A DNA stretch of 64,000 bases from Streptomyces sp. SCSIO 75703 (GTDB lineage: Bacteria > Actinomycetota > Actinomycetes > Streptomycetales > Streptomycetaceae). The notes below the pieces were generated by a model. That model searched no databases and had not been told where the DNA came from. It saw only the letters and a program-made list of their open reading frames with translations. Where the stretch lies: NCBI RefSeq assembly GCF_036607905.1, contig NZ_CP144555.1, positions 6,014,001 to 6,078,000 on the forward strand, in the 5' to 3' direction. A program made the position numbers and the translations under genes. Shown one piece after another: positions 32,151 to 40,720 of the stretch. Within the stretch, counting starts at the first letter, position 1, and every line of letters starts with the position of its first letter.

Positions 32151-33176
32151 TCAGCGGCCCTGGGCGGTGAGGCGGGCGTCCAGCAGCGGGAAGACCCGCC
32201 GGGCGTTGCCCTCCTGGAGTGCCGACAGGTCCTCGGGGGACAGGCCCGCGTTCTTGACGTAGCGGTAGGTGTCGTCGAAGTAGTGGCCGGTGCGCGGGTC
32301 GACACCGCGGACGGCGCCGATCATCTCCGAGGCGAACAGGAGGTTGTCGAGGGGGATCACGTCCAGCAGCAGGTCGATGCCCGGCTGGTGGTAGACGCAG
32401 GTGTCGAAGAAGACGTTGCGCAGCAGCGACTCCTCCGGGTCGGGCCGGTCCAGCATCTGCGCCAGGCCCCGGAAGCGGCCCCAGTGGTACGGCACCGCGC
32501 CGCCGCCGTGCGGGATGATCAGGCGCAGCTCGGGGAAGTCGGCGAACAGGTCACCCGCCATGAGCTGCATGAACGCGGTGGTGTCGGCGTTGAGGTAGTG
32601 CGCCCCGGTGGTGTGGAAGGCCGGGTTGCAGCTCGTGGAGACGTGCACCATGGCGGGCACGTCCAGCTCGACGAGCTTCTCCCAGACCGGGTACCAGGAG
32701 CGGTCGGTCAGCGGGGGAGCGGTCCAGTGGCCGCCGCTGGGGTCCGGGTTCAGGTTGACGGTGACGGCGCCCAGGTCGCGTACGGCGCGCTCGATCTCCG
32801 GGACCACGGTGGCCGGGTCCACGCCGGGCGACTGGGGCAGCATCGCCCCGGGGACGAACCGGTCGGGGTACAGCTCGGAGACGCGGTGGCACAGGTCGTT
32901 GCAGATGCGGGACCAGGCCGAGGAGGTCTCGAAGTCGCCGATGTGGTGCGCCATGAAGGAGGCGCGGGGGGAGAAGACGGTGACGTCGATGCCGCGCTCG
33001 TCCATCAGCCGGAGCTGGTTGGTCTCCAGCGACTCGCGGATCTGGTCGTCGCTGATGACGGGGCCGGCCGGGTCGGGTGCCCGCACCGGGTCGGTGAGGG
33101 CGGCGGCCTGGGCGTCGCGCCAGCGGCCGAGCGGCGCCGGGGCGGTGGTGTAGTGGCCGTGGATGTCGATGATCAC
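32151..33176 (-). CDS. ligJ: 4-Oxalomesaconate hydratase (LigJ-like amidohydrolase)
   Basis: 341 residues, the usual LigJ length, with the amidohydrolase H-x-H in I-D-I-H-G-H-Y at the extreme N-terminus, S-P-R-A-S-F-M-A-H-H, the metal-site histidine in P-A-M-V-H-V-S, and L-I-I-P-H-G-G-G-A-V-P-Y-H. It hydrates 4-oxalomesaconate to 4-carboxy-4-hydroxy-2-oxoadipate. The GTG start overlaps the tautomerase stop by 4 bases (GTGA), so the two enzymes are made together. The G-rich tract follows its stop. Confidence 0.92.
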   Translation of the reverse strand: MIIDIHGHYTTAPAPLGRWRDAQAAALTDPVRAPDPAGPVISDDQIRESLETNQLRLMDERGIDVTVFSPRASFMAHHIGDFETSSAWSRICNDLCHRVSELYPDRFVPGAMLPQSPGVDPATVVPEIERAVRDLGAVTVNLNPDPSGGHWTAPPLTDRSWYPVWEKLVELDVPAMVHVSTSCNPAFHTTGAHYLNADTTAFMQLMAGDLFADFPELRLIIPHGGGAVPYHWGRFRGLAQMLDRPDPEESLLRNVFFDTCVYHQPGIDLLLDVIPLDNLLFASEMIGAVRGVDPRTGHYFDDTYRYVKNAGLSPEDLSALQEGNARRVFPLLDARLTAQGR

Positions 33177-34366
33177 GCGGGCTTCTTCTCCTGAACGGTG
33201 GGAACGGGGTCCCAGACGGAACGGGGGACGAGGACGTCGCCGGCCATGAGCAGGCGGGCGGTGCGCAGCAGCGCGGAGCGCGTGATCCGCCGGGGGTCGT
33301 CCGGGTCGCGCGCCAGAGTGACGGCGAACTCGCCGGACGGGTGCTCGACGGAGACCGTGGGCCGGGCACCGGAGACGGCGGCGGCCACGTCGTGGGCGAC
33401 GCTGCCGTCGAGTACGCAGGCGGTGGCGGCGGTGACGGCGGCCAGGACGCCGATGGACTGGTGGCACACCCGGGGGATGAGGCTGCGGGTGGAGAGGGTG
33501 CCGCCGTGGCGCGGCGGCGCCACCAGGGTCATCTTCGGGTAGTTGCGGGCCGTGACGTCGCCCAGGCCCATGGCCGCGCCGCACACCAGGCGCAGCGCCT
33601 CCACCCGGGCCCGGAGGGCGTCGTCGGCGTCGATCTCGGCCGGTGTCTCGTAACCGGTGGCGCCCAGGCGCTCGGCGGCCACGATCGCGAGGGGCTGGCC
33701 GTTGTCGATCAGGGTGACGTCCACGGGACCCACCCCGGGCACCTCCAGGGTGTCCCGTACGCGCCCGGTGGGCAGGAGCGATCCGGCGACGGAGCCGGCG
33801 GTGTCCAGGAACCCGATCTCGACGGGCGCGGCGGTGCCGGGGACGCCGTCGATCCGGGCCGGCCCCGCGTAGGCGACGTGCCGGGCGCCCGAGGGGCCGG
33901 CCGGGGTGGCGACGGTGATCTCGCTGACCATGCCGGTGTTGCGGGTCAGTACGCGGGCCGTGGTGTGGTCGGCGGTGGGCGTGATCATGCCGGTCTCGAT
34001 GGCGAACGGCAGGACGGCGGCGAGCATGTTCCCGCAGTTGGACGAGGTGTCGACGACGTCCCCGGCGGGCTGGACCTGGGCGAAGGTCCACTCCAGGTCG
34101 ACGCCGGTGGTCCCGGTGGCCGGGCGCACGATGCCGATCTTGCTGGTCAGGGGGTGGGCGCCGCCGACGCCGTCGATCTGCCGCGCGTCGGGCGAGCCGA
34201 TCGCCGCCAGCAGGACGGCGTCGCGGACGCCGGGGTCCTCCGGCAGCAGCCGTGCGTCGAAGAACGGCCCCCGTGACGTGCCGCCCCGCATGAACAGGCA
34301 GGGGATCGCGGTCTGGGAGCCGCGCCGGGTGACCTCGGGGGCCCCGGCGGCTGCTACGGCGGGCAT
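33173..34366 (-). CDS. galD: 4-Oxalomesaconate tautomerase (GalD/PrpF family)
   Basis: 397 residues, diaminopimelate-epimerase-like fold of the PrpF family. Seen: P-C-L-F-M-R-G-G-T-S-R-G-P near the start, a Cys in S-S-N-C-G-N-M-L-A (about 109-117), and G-D-V-T-A-R-N-Y-P-K-M in the C-terminal half. Gallate-type GalD converts the keto form of 4-oxalomesaconate to the enol used by LigJ. As first gene of the operon it follows a promoter region shared with a divergent GntR gene. Other PrpF members isomerise aconitate, but the neighbours settle the call. Confidence 0.9.
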   Translation of the reverse strand: MPAVAAAGAPEVTRRGSQTAIPCLFMRGGTSRGPFFDARLLPEDPGVRDAVLLAAIGSPDARQIDGVGGAHPLTSKIGIVRPATGTTGVDLEWTFAQVQPAGDVVDTSSNCGNMLAAVLPFAIETGMITPTADHTTARVLTRNTGMVSEITVATPAGPSGARHVAYAGPARIDGVPGTAAPVEIGFLDTAGSVAGSLLPTGRVRDTLEVPGVGPVDVTLIDNGQPLAIVAAERLGATGYETPAEIDADDALRARVEALRLVCGAAMGLGDVTARNYPKMTLVAPPRHGGTLSTRSLIPRVCHQSIGVLAAVTAATACVLDGSVAHDVAAAVSGARPTVSVEHPSGEFAVTLARDPDDPRRITRSALLRTARLLMAGDVLVPRSVWDPVPTVQEKKPA

Positions 34367-34403
34367 GTCGGCCGCTCCTTCGTCAGTCGGGGTATGCAGA
34401 GGA

Positions 34404-34448
34404 AGCTAAATCATCAACGAGATTGTTGACAAGATGTTTCGATAAAAT
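34404..34448. promoter_or_regulatory. Divergent promoter/operator for galD operon and GntR gene
   Basis: Two inverted repeats overlap here: TCAAC-N6-GTTGA (34414-34429) and TTGT-TG-ACAA (34423-34432), the second typical of GntR/FCD sites. On the minus strand TTGTCA (34432-34427), a 17-base spacer and TTAGCT (34409-34404) make a galD promoter whose -35 lies in the operator. TAAAAT at 34443-34448 could be the -10 of the GntR gene. Confidence 0.6.
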
Positions 34449-34549
34449 TGCCGACCTTGGGGGGTCCCGGATGCGGCCGCACCCGGCCCGCGCACTAGGG
34501 TTCTCCCTGCACGAGTCGCCGATGGAAGACGAGGGAAGAGGTCGACCGA

Positions 34550-35230
34550 GTGACGGACAAGCTTACGGGCGCCGCCGGCCGCCAGTACGTGGCGGACGCC
34601 ATCAGGCAGGCCCTGCGCTCCGGGGACCTCGTACCCGGGCAGAGGCTCGTCGAGAACGACCTCGCCGAGTCCTACGGGGCCACCCGCGGCGCCGTCCGTG
34701 AGGCGCTGCAGGACCTCGCCGCCGAGGAGATCGTCGAGATCGTCCCCCGCCGGGGCGCCCGGGTCCGCGCGGTCTCCGTCGAGGAGGCCATCCAGATCAC
34801 CGAGTGCCGCTCGGTGCTGGAGCAGCTGTGCGCCCGCAAGGCGGCCGAGCGGGCGGACGAGGGGCAGCGCGCGGAGCTGAGCCGGATCGGCGCCGACATG
34901 CGCCGTGCCGTCGCCGACGGCGCCTGGGACGCCTACTCCGCCCTCAACCAGCGGCTGCACGAACTGGTCGTCGAGGCCAGCGGCCAGGAGGTCGCCCGGC
35001 GGCACCTGGAGCGGCTCAACGGCCCGATGGTGCGCTTCCAGTTCCGGCTGGCCCTGCGCCCGGGGCGCCCCGCCCAGTCCCTGCCCCAGCACCTGGCCAT
35101 CATCGACGCGGTGGTCGGCGGCGACGCCCCGGCCGCGGCCCGCGCCGCCGCGGCCCACCTGGACGACGTGATCGAGCAGCTCCGCGCCTCGGCCGGCCCC
35201 GCGCCCGCCCCCGCGTCGCCCCGGCCCTGA
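34550..35230 (+). CDS. GntR/FCD family regulator of the galD operon
   Basis: 226 residues: winged helix-turn-helix (about 8-75; V-E-N-D-L-A-E-S-Y-G-A-T-R-G-A-V-R-E-A-L) and an all-helical FCD domain (about 80-215) with H-E-L-V-V-E-A-S and H-L-A-I-I-D-A, holding metal- and ligand-binding histidines. FCD regulators commonly respond to dicarboxylates and aromatic intermediates. It is divergent from the 4-oxalomesaconate operon and most likely controls it. The GTG at 34550 follows GGGAAGAGG. Confidence 0.9.
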   Translation: MTDKLTGAAGRQYVADAIRQALRSGDLVPGQRLVENDLAESYGATRGAVREALQDLAAEEIVEIVPRRGARVRAVSVEEAIQITECRSVLEQLCARKAAERADEGQRAELSRIGADMRRAVADGAWDAYSALNQRLHELVVEASGQEVARRHLERLNGPMVRFQFRLALRPGRPAQSLPQHLAIIDAVVGGDAPAAARAAAAHLDDVIEQLRASAGPAPAPASPRP

Positions 35231-36028
35231 CCCGAGCGGCCCGGCCCGGTCGGCGCGGCCCCCGGCGGCTCCGCGACGAGGAGGTCCGCGCCCTGCCGAA
35301 GGGGGTCTTGGCGCCCCTGCGCCCCGTCCCCGCCCCCCGGCGTGCCGGGGGCCATGGCGAAGGGCGGGGGCGGGATGCGCGGCATCGGGCGCCGGCCCGT
35401 CGCGTGCGACGGCACGCTCGTGCCGAGCGGCCCGCGGGCGGCGGCACCCCGATGGCTCTGGAGACCGGCTGCGGCCTGCCCGCCCGGACCGGTGAGGCGG
35501 GCTCCGTGCCAGGGGTGACGGACCGTCAGTCCTGGTCGAGGGTGGCGGGAACCGCCGGGACCCGGCGGTTCCCGTCCTTCGGCGGAGGCGGTTCGCGTGG
35601 GGCGAGGAGGGCAAGTGTGGGGCGGACGGTGAGGGTGTTGTGGGTGGGCTTCGCCACCGCTTCTCCGAGATGACCAGGGCCGCCGCGAGGGGTGCGTCGG
35701 AGCGGCCCTCGGCCCTGTGCGACGGCACCTCGCGCGCGCCCGGCCGTGCGTGGCGGGCGTGGTGGGTGGGCGTGCCCGAGACCGCCTCGGGGCCCCTCGC
35801 CGTTCCGGCGCAGGCCGCCTGCCGCGGGGCGGCGGCGGACACGCGGTCCTCGAGCGGGTGGCCGACGCCGCCGCTCCGGCCGGCGGAAACCTCCCACGCG
35901 TACACCCGGTCCACGGAGCGGGAGGGCGCGAGCGCGGGGCTGATGCCGCCGGGCAGGGGCCCCGGTACGGCCCGCGGTCCCTCGTCGGTGGGCGCGGCGG
36001 ACCGCCGGGCGCGTGCGGTGCGCGTCGC
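35231..36028. other. Gene-free region, about 800 bp
   Basis: No protein in any frame here is recognisable, and codon composition is unlike the neighbouring genes. Long open frames on the minus strand (up to 262 codons) are Arg/Pro-rich shadows. It may be decayed sequence between the GntR gene and the DoxX gene, both of which end into it. Confidence 0.45.
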
Positions 36029-36466
36029 TCACATCGGGGACGCCGTGGCGATCCGGCGGGTCTCCGGCTCGCGGCGGGGGTGCACGAGGCCGGCCAGCGA
36101 CCAGCGGCCGGGGCCGAGGAAGGCGAGGAGGAGGAAGGACCAGCAGAACATGGCCGCCGCCTCGCCGCCGTTCTCGAGGGGGAAGAGCCCCGAGGACTGG
36201 TGCTTCACGAAGTAGGCGTACGCCATCGAGCCGGAGCACACCAGGGCCGCCGCCCGGGTGCCGAGGCCCAGCAGGACCAGTGTGCCGCCCACCAGTTGGA
36301 TGGCGGCGGCCCACCAGCCGGGCCAGGCCCCGACCTCGGGCCTCGCGCCGTGCGGGCCGCCCAGCACGTCGAAGAGGGTGGCCGCTCCGTGACAGGCGAA
36401 CAGCAGGCCGACGACGATCCGGTAGAGGCCGAGGACATGGTCCCTGCTCTTGTTCAGCGCTTCCAT
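36029..36466 (-). CDS. DoxX family membrane protein
   Basis: 145 residues, four membrane helices (about 12-32, 48-68, 75-92, 105-125). The opening L-G-L-Y-R-I-V-V-G-L-L-F-A-C-H-G and the middle L-V-G-G-T-L-V-L-L-G-L-G-T-R are typical of DoxX/SURF4-type proteins, linked to thiosulfate oxidation or redox protection. ATG 36466 begins the conserved protein. It stands alone, divergent from the LPMO gene. Confidence 0.88.
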   Translation of the reverse strand: MEALNKSRDHVLGLYRIVVGLLFACHGAATLFDVLGGPHGARPEVGAWPGWWAAAIQLVGGTLVLLGLGTRAAALVCSGSMAYAYFVKHQSSGLFPLENGGEAAAMFCWSFLLLAFLGPGRWSLAGLVHPRREPETRRIATASPM

Positions 36467-36790
36467 CGGTGGTGCTCCTCTCTGGCGCGAGGTCCGGGAG
36501 GACGCCGCGCTGCGGTGGGGGCGTGCGGTGGAGCCGTGCGGTGGGGCCGTGTGGTGCCCGCGCGGGGCAGGGCGACCCGGACGGACCGGACGGCTCGGCG
36601 CGAGCGGCTCTGCTCGACCGGCTCGTCCTTGAGCGGCGTCGTCGTCCGGTGAGCGGAGCCCGGGTGTCTCCGGGGGCGCCCGGTCGTGCCGTTGCGGTCG
36701 GGGTGGGGGGACGGGGAGGGCGTGGGACCGCGGCGGGCCGCCCGGGGCAAACGGCTCCGTGGTGGAAGCTTTAACCACTGCCGACGGCCT

Positions 36791-36942
36791 TGTCTAGACC
36801 AATGGGCGGACGAAGTTGCGAGGGGTGGGGGTCCTCGTGAAGTCGCTCCGCAGGGGCGGAAGTTCAGTGCGCATCCACTCTTGACCGATTCCCGTTCCCC
36901 GCTATGGTCTAGACCTAGCTCACCCCCCAGGTCTAGACCAAG
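36791..36942 (+). promoter_or_regulatory. LPMO promoter with three DasR-type sites
   Basis: The DasR site core GGTCTAGACC occurs at 36906-36915 and 36930-36939, with a near copy TGTCTAGACC at 36791-36800. The first is extended as TATGGTCTAGACCTAG. TTGACC (36881-36886) and TATGGT (36903-36908), 16 bases apart, form a promoter whose -10 lies in the middle site. DasR, the N-acetylglucosamine-6-phosphate-responsive GntR repressor of Streptomyces, uses this sequence at chitinase promoters, so repression without chitin breakdown products is expected. Confidence 0.85.
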
Positions 36943-36974
36943 TCTCGGCAAACGCATCAAACGAAGGGCATGTC

Positions 36975-37712
36975 ATGAACACGAAGAGGCGCTTGGCCGT
37001 CGTCGTCGGGGCCCTGGTCGCCCCGCTGCTCGCTGTCAGCCTTCCGGCCGGTTCCGCCAGTGCCCACGGATGGGTCACCTCGCCCAACAGCCGCCAGGAC
37101 CAGTGCGCCTCGGGCGCCGTCCAGTGCGGCCAGATCAAGTACGAGCCGCAGAGCGTCGAGGGGCCGAAGGGCCTCAAGAGCTGTAGTGGAGGCAACGCCC
37201 AGTTCGCCGAACTGGACGACGACAACAAGGGCTGGCGCGTCACCCCCGTCAGCTCCACGTACACCTTCACGTGGCACCACACCGCGCGGCACGCCACCTC
37301 CAACTGGCAGTACTTCATCGGTGACACGAAGATCGGCGAGTTCTCGGGCAACAACGCCCAGCCCGCTCCCGACGTCAGCCACCAGGTGAACTTCGGCAAC
37401 TTCACCGGCAAGCAGAAGGTGCTGGCCGTCTGGAACGTGGCCGACACCGGCAACGCCTTCTACTCCTGCATCGACGTGAACATCGGCGGCACCGGCGGCG
37501 GTGACAACGGCGGCGGCAACAACGGCGGCGGCGACACCGACCCGGACGACTGCACCGTGACGGCCTGGAGCTCCAGCAGGGTCTACAACGGGGGCGACAC
37601 CGTCTCCCACAAGGGCCGCAACTGGCGTGCCAAGTGGTGGGTCCAGGGCGAGGAGCCCGGCACCACCGGTGAGTGGGGCGTCTGGGAGGACCTCGGGGCC
37701 TGCCAGTCCTGA
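36975..37712 (+). CDS. Secreted chitin-active lytic polysaccharide monooxygenase (AA10) with CBM5/12
   Basis: 245 residues. A signal peptide (1-30, ending A-S-A) exposes His31 (H-G-W-V-T-S-P-N-S-R), the first half of the copper histidine brace; the second His is in the T-W-H-H-T-A-R-H segment near 100. The AA10 catalytic domain runs to about 172, then a Gly/Asn-rich linker, then a C-terminal CBM5/12 chitin-binding domain (about 190-245; W-S-S-S-R-V-Y-N-G-G-D-T-V and W-R-A-K-W-W). The enzyme oxidatively cleaves crystalline chitin. DasR-type sites upstream place it in the chitin regulon. Confidence 0.96.
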   Translation: MNTKRRLAVVVGALVAPLLAVSLPAGSASAHGWVTSPNSRQDQCASGAVQCGQIKYEPQSVEGPKGLKSCSGGNAQFAELDDDNKGWRVTPVSSTYTFTWHHTARHATSNWQYFIGDTKIGEFSGNNAQPAPDVSHQVNFGNFTGKQKVLAVWNVADTGNAFYSCIDVNIGGTGGGDNGGGNNGGGDTDPDDCTVTAWSSSRVYNGGDTVSHKGRNWRAKWWVQGEEPGTTGEWGVWEDLGACQS

Positions 37713-37931
37713 CCCCGTTTGAGCGGGACCGGCGTGCGCCGGGCGGAGCGCACGCCGGACCGGCGCGAGTCCGCCGTCCGGACCGCCCCGGTGGCCGGAC
37801 GGCCCCGCGCCTCCGGGCCGGCCCACCGGACCCGGCCGCAGCCGGCCGTGAGGCCGGCCCGTTCCGCTCCACGCTCCACCCGCACGTGCACCTCTCTTCG
37901 GACCCGCACCGTCGACGGACCAAGGAGCACC

Positions 37932-38258
37932 ATGTTCACGAAGTCGCCGTCCGGAAAGCGCTGCGCGGCCGGGGCCGCGGCCCTCGCGACCGCCTCGGCG
38001 GGCCTGCTGCTGCTCACCGCCCCGACCGCCCAGGCCCTGCCGGACAACTGCACGATCTCGTCCGGGAGCACCCTCTCCAGCCTCTGCACCGGCGGAACCG
38101 GCCAGCACCGGATCCGCGCCGTGCTCAACGCCCCGGACCCGAGGCTCCCGCAGCGCATCGTCCTCGGCGACTGGGCCCCGGTCGGCCAGGCTTCGGTCGC
38201 CGCCAACCCCTGGGGGCCGGGCGCCGTCGCCGGCGTCTGGGTGGACCGCGCCGACTGA
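37932..38258 (+). CDS. Small secreted protein of unknown function
   Basis: 108 residues. A signal peptide is clear: basic head (M-F-T-K-S-P-S-G-K-R), hydrophobic core (A-A-A-L-A-T-A-S-A-G-L-L-L-L) and A-Q-A cleavage near residue 35. The mature part has two Cys (N-C-T-I-S and S-L-C-T-G-G) that could form a disulfide, then Q-H-R-I-R-A-V and a Trp-containing tail. The ribosome-binding site AAGGAG lies 6 bases before the ATG. It follows the LPMO gene by 219 bases on the same strand. No family recognised. Confidence 0.75.
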   Translation: MFTKSPSGKRCAAGAAALATASAGLLLLTAPTAQALPDNCTISSGSTLSSLCTGGTGQHRIRAVLNAPDPRLPQRIVLGDWAPVGQASVAANPWGPGAVAGVWVDRAD

Positions 38259-38351
38259 CGCGCCGCCCCGGCACGGCCCCGTACGCCCGCAAGGCCGCCC
38301 GGCCCGCCGCTCGGCGCGTACGCCGCGGTCCGGCCGGCGGCGACGGGTCCG

Positions 38352-38505
38352 TCAGGTGAGGAGGGCGAGGCCGGCGATCAGTCCGGCGTAGGCGAGCACG
38401 AGGAGCAGGGCGCACAGGAGGAGCAGCCGGCCGGTGACGATGCCGAGGAGCGCGGCGGCGCGGGGCCGCCCCCGGTGTGCGGGCCGGTGCGCGGAACGCG
38501 GTGGT
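38352..38505 (-). pseudogene. Broken membrane-protein fragment
   Basis: The minus strand encodes a strongly hydrophobic C-terminal stretch (about 35 residues including L-L-G-I-V-T-G-R-L-L-L-L and G-L-I-A-G-L-A-L-L-T) just before a TGA at 38352. Reading back, this frame meets a stop at about 38503-38505 without any start codon, while the frame next to it continues as S-P-R-L-V-Q-A-A-L-T-T-A-F. A frameshifted small membrane-protein gene explains both. No family recognised. Confidence 0.35.
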
Positions 38506-38780
38506 CAGTGCCGCCTGGACCAGGCGCGGGGAGGCCGCGCCGGTGCGGGCGTGGGGCGTCGGCCCCGGGGAGCTGGAGCGGATGCGGTTCGCCGAACGTG
38601 CCCGGCTCGCCGAGCGGCTGCGCGGCGGACGGCTCGCGGGCCCGGCGCAGCGCCCGGGGCGGCTCCGGTCCCGGGGAGGGAGCGCCCGGGCCCGGGACCG
38701 GACCCGGCGTCTTCGCGCATCGAGGCGAGCGGCCCGGCCCGAGCGTGGCGAACCGCGCTTCCGCCCGTGCACCCGGGACC

Positions 38781-39560
38781 CTAGCCCGCGAAGCGGGCGC
38801 CGAGTCCGCCGTCGACGGGGATCTCGGCGCCGGTGATGCCGCGGGCGCCCGGTCCGAGCAGGAAGGCGACGACCTCGGCCACGTCCCGGGGCTCGCACAT
38901 CCTGCGCATCGGGTGCACGTCCACCACCTCGGCCTCGGCCGCCGCGGGGTCGGGCTGTGCGGCGAAGTAGTCGCGCACCAGCGCCGTCCGGGTCCAGCCG
39001 GGGCTGACGGCGTTGACCCGGACGCCGTGGGGTGCCAGTTCGAGGGCCAGACTGCGGGTCAGCCCCACCAGCCCGGATTTCGCCGCCGCGTAGGGGAAGT
39101 ACCCGGCGGAGGTGAGCCGTGCGTGCAGGGACGCGATGTTGACGATCGAGCCCGTGCCGCGCTCGCGCATGGCGGGGATGAGCTGCCGGGTGACGAGCCA
39201 GGCACCCTTCAGGTCGACGGCGAAGACACGGTCCCACTCCGCCGAGGTCATGGTCGCGGGGTCGAAGTAGGCGTTGATTCCGGCGTTGTTGACCAGCAGC
39301 GTCGCCGGGCCGAGGCGTTCGGCGGCGGAGGTGGTGGCGGCGGCGACAGCCGCCTCGTCGGTGATGTCGACCACCAGCGGCAGCATCCGGTCCGCGGGGA
39401 CGGCGTGGCGTGCGGCCGCGCGGCCGAGTGCGTCCTCGTCGCGGTCGAGTACGGCGACGGCGGCGCCCGCCGCCAGCAGCACGTCGACGACGGCCTCGCC
39501 GATGCCCTGCGCGCCACCGGTGACGACGGCGGTGTGGCCCTGGAGGGGGTGCGGGTTCAC
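38781..39560 (-). CDS. SDR family NAD(P) dehydrogenase of the sugar-acid operon
   Basis: 259 residues, classical short-chain dehydrogenase: T-G-G-A-Q-G-I-G at about 14-21, N-N-A-G-I-N near 90, catalytic Ser in N-I-A-S-L-H and Y-A-A-A-K (about 155-159), and the P-G-W-T-R-T segment. It is last in the minus-strand sugar-acid operon, overlapping the lactonase stop by 4 bases (GTGA). Oxidation of an aldose or sugar alcohol to the lactone hydrolysed by the SMP-30 protein is likely. Exact sugar unknown. Confidence 0.88.
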   Translation of the reverse strand: MNPHPLQGHTAVVTGGAQGIGEAVVDVLLAAGAAVAVLDRDEDALGRAAARHAVPADRMLPLVVDITDEAAVAAATTSAAERLGPATLLVNNAGINAYFDPATMTSAEWDRVFAVDLKGAWLVTRQLIPAMRERGTGSIVNIASLHARLTSAGYFPYAAAKSGLVGLTRSLALELAPHGVRVNAVSPGWTRTALVRDYFAAQPDPAAAEAEVVDVHPMRRMCEPRDVAEVVAFLLGPGARGITGAEIPVDGGLGARFAG

Positions 39561-40576
39561 GGTGTCTCCCTGTCGGTGCCGCCGGCGGAGGGCCGCACGG
39601 CGGTGGGGGCGGGCGGCACCCCGGTGACTCCGGGGTGCAGGACGGCCGGTTGGGCGGGCGGCGCCGACGCCCCGACGTCGGCGGCGAGCACCCGCCCGTC
39701 GTGCCCCCGACCGTCGCCGGCCGGGTGCCCGCCGGGGTGCGTGTCCGGGGGGCCGCCGTGGGGCCCGGCGGCGAGACCGAACGTGGCGGTGGCCACGAAG
39801 AGGGTGCCGTCGACGAGCGCGGGGCTGGTGGGCTGGAGGGCGGGGAGCGGCAGGACGGCGTCGAGCGAGCCGTCGGGCGTGTACCGGTGGACCGCGCCGG
39901 CGCCCCAGACCGCCACCCAGAGGCGGCCGTCGTCGTCCACCGTCATGCCGTCCGGGCTGCCGGCGCCCGGTGCGAGGGTCACGTGTGCGGTGCGGTCGTA
40001 CAACTCCCCGTCGTCGGGGTCCACCCGGAAGCGGTCGATGCGGCCCTCGGCGCTGTCGGCGAGGTACATCACCCTCCCGTCGGACGTGAACGCCGGACCG
40101 TTGGGGATGCCGAGCCCGTCCAGCACGGTGCTGACCGACCCGTCGTGCCCGACCCGGTGGAGCCGGCCGAGGCCGCGTTCCGGGCCGTAGGGCATCGTGC
40201 CGAACCAGAAGCGCCCGGACGGGTCGCAGCACCCGTCGTTGACGCGGCCGGCCACGGGGCCGGCGGTGCCGGGGCGGGCCAGCCAGGTGAGGCCGCCGTC
40301 GGGGGCGAGCACGGCGGCGCCGGTGCCCGCCGCCGCCAGCCAGTGGCCGGGGTGCCCGGCCAGCGGAGCGACGGCGCCCAACGGGACGTCCAGCCGCAGC
40401 AGGACGGTCCCGTCGCCGGGGGTGGCGGGGTCGAGGGCGGTGAGGGTGCCGTCGAGGATGTCGACGGTCACCAGGCGGTCTCCGGTGTGACGCAGGCCCT
40501 CTCCGAGCGTGCGCCGGGAGGTGGTCCAGGAGCGGAAGTCCGGTGCGCCGGGCGGCCGGTGCGGGTGGCGGGTCAC
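39557..40576 (-). CDS. SMP-30/gluconolactonase family lactonase
   Basis: 339 residues forming a six-bladed propeller: L-G-E-G-L with the metal-site Glu at about 25, N-D-G-C-C-D-P-S-G-R-F-W-F-G-T-M near 115, I-P-N-G-P-A-F near 150 and G-S-P-D-G-M-T-V-D near 205. It hydrolyses an aldonolactone to the free acid for the dehydratase. The C-terminus carries a Pro/Gly-rich tail of about 50 residues absent from most relatives. GTG start; coupled to the SDR gene by GTGA. Confidence 0.9.
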   Translation of the reverse strand: MTRHPHRPPGAPDFRSWTTSRRTLGEGLRHTGDRLVTVDILDGTLTALDPATPGDGTVLLRLDVPLGAVAPLAGHPGHWLAAAGTGAAVLAPDGGLTWLARPGTAGPVAGRVNDGCCDPSGRFWFGTMPYGPERGLGRLHRVGHDGSVSTVLDGLGIPNGPAFTSDGRVMYLADSAEGRIDRFRVDPDDGELYDRTAHVTLAPGAGSPDGMTVDDDGRLWVAVWGAGAVHRYTPDGSLDAVLPLPALQPTSPALVDGTLFVATATFGLAAGPHGGPPDTHPGGHPAGDGRGHDGRVLAADVGASAPPAQPAVLHPGVTGVPPAPTAVRPSAGGTDRETP

Positions 40577-40720
40577 GGGTGCCTCCTCGGGGTTCCGCCC
40601 TCCCCGTCGACGGTCCGTGACGGGTACGGCGGGGCTGTGGTGTGACGGCGGGGTGTGGCCGGGGTCCGGTCGTGCGGGCTCCCCCGGAGGGCGGGCCCCC
40701 GCCGGGGTGCGGCGGGACGG

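Noticed and set aside
35526..36028. Part of a 262-codon minus-strand frame next to DoxX
   Set aside because: Arg/Pro-rich shadow that continues antisense frame-wise through the DoxX gene; no start signal or family.
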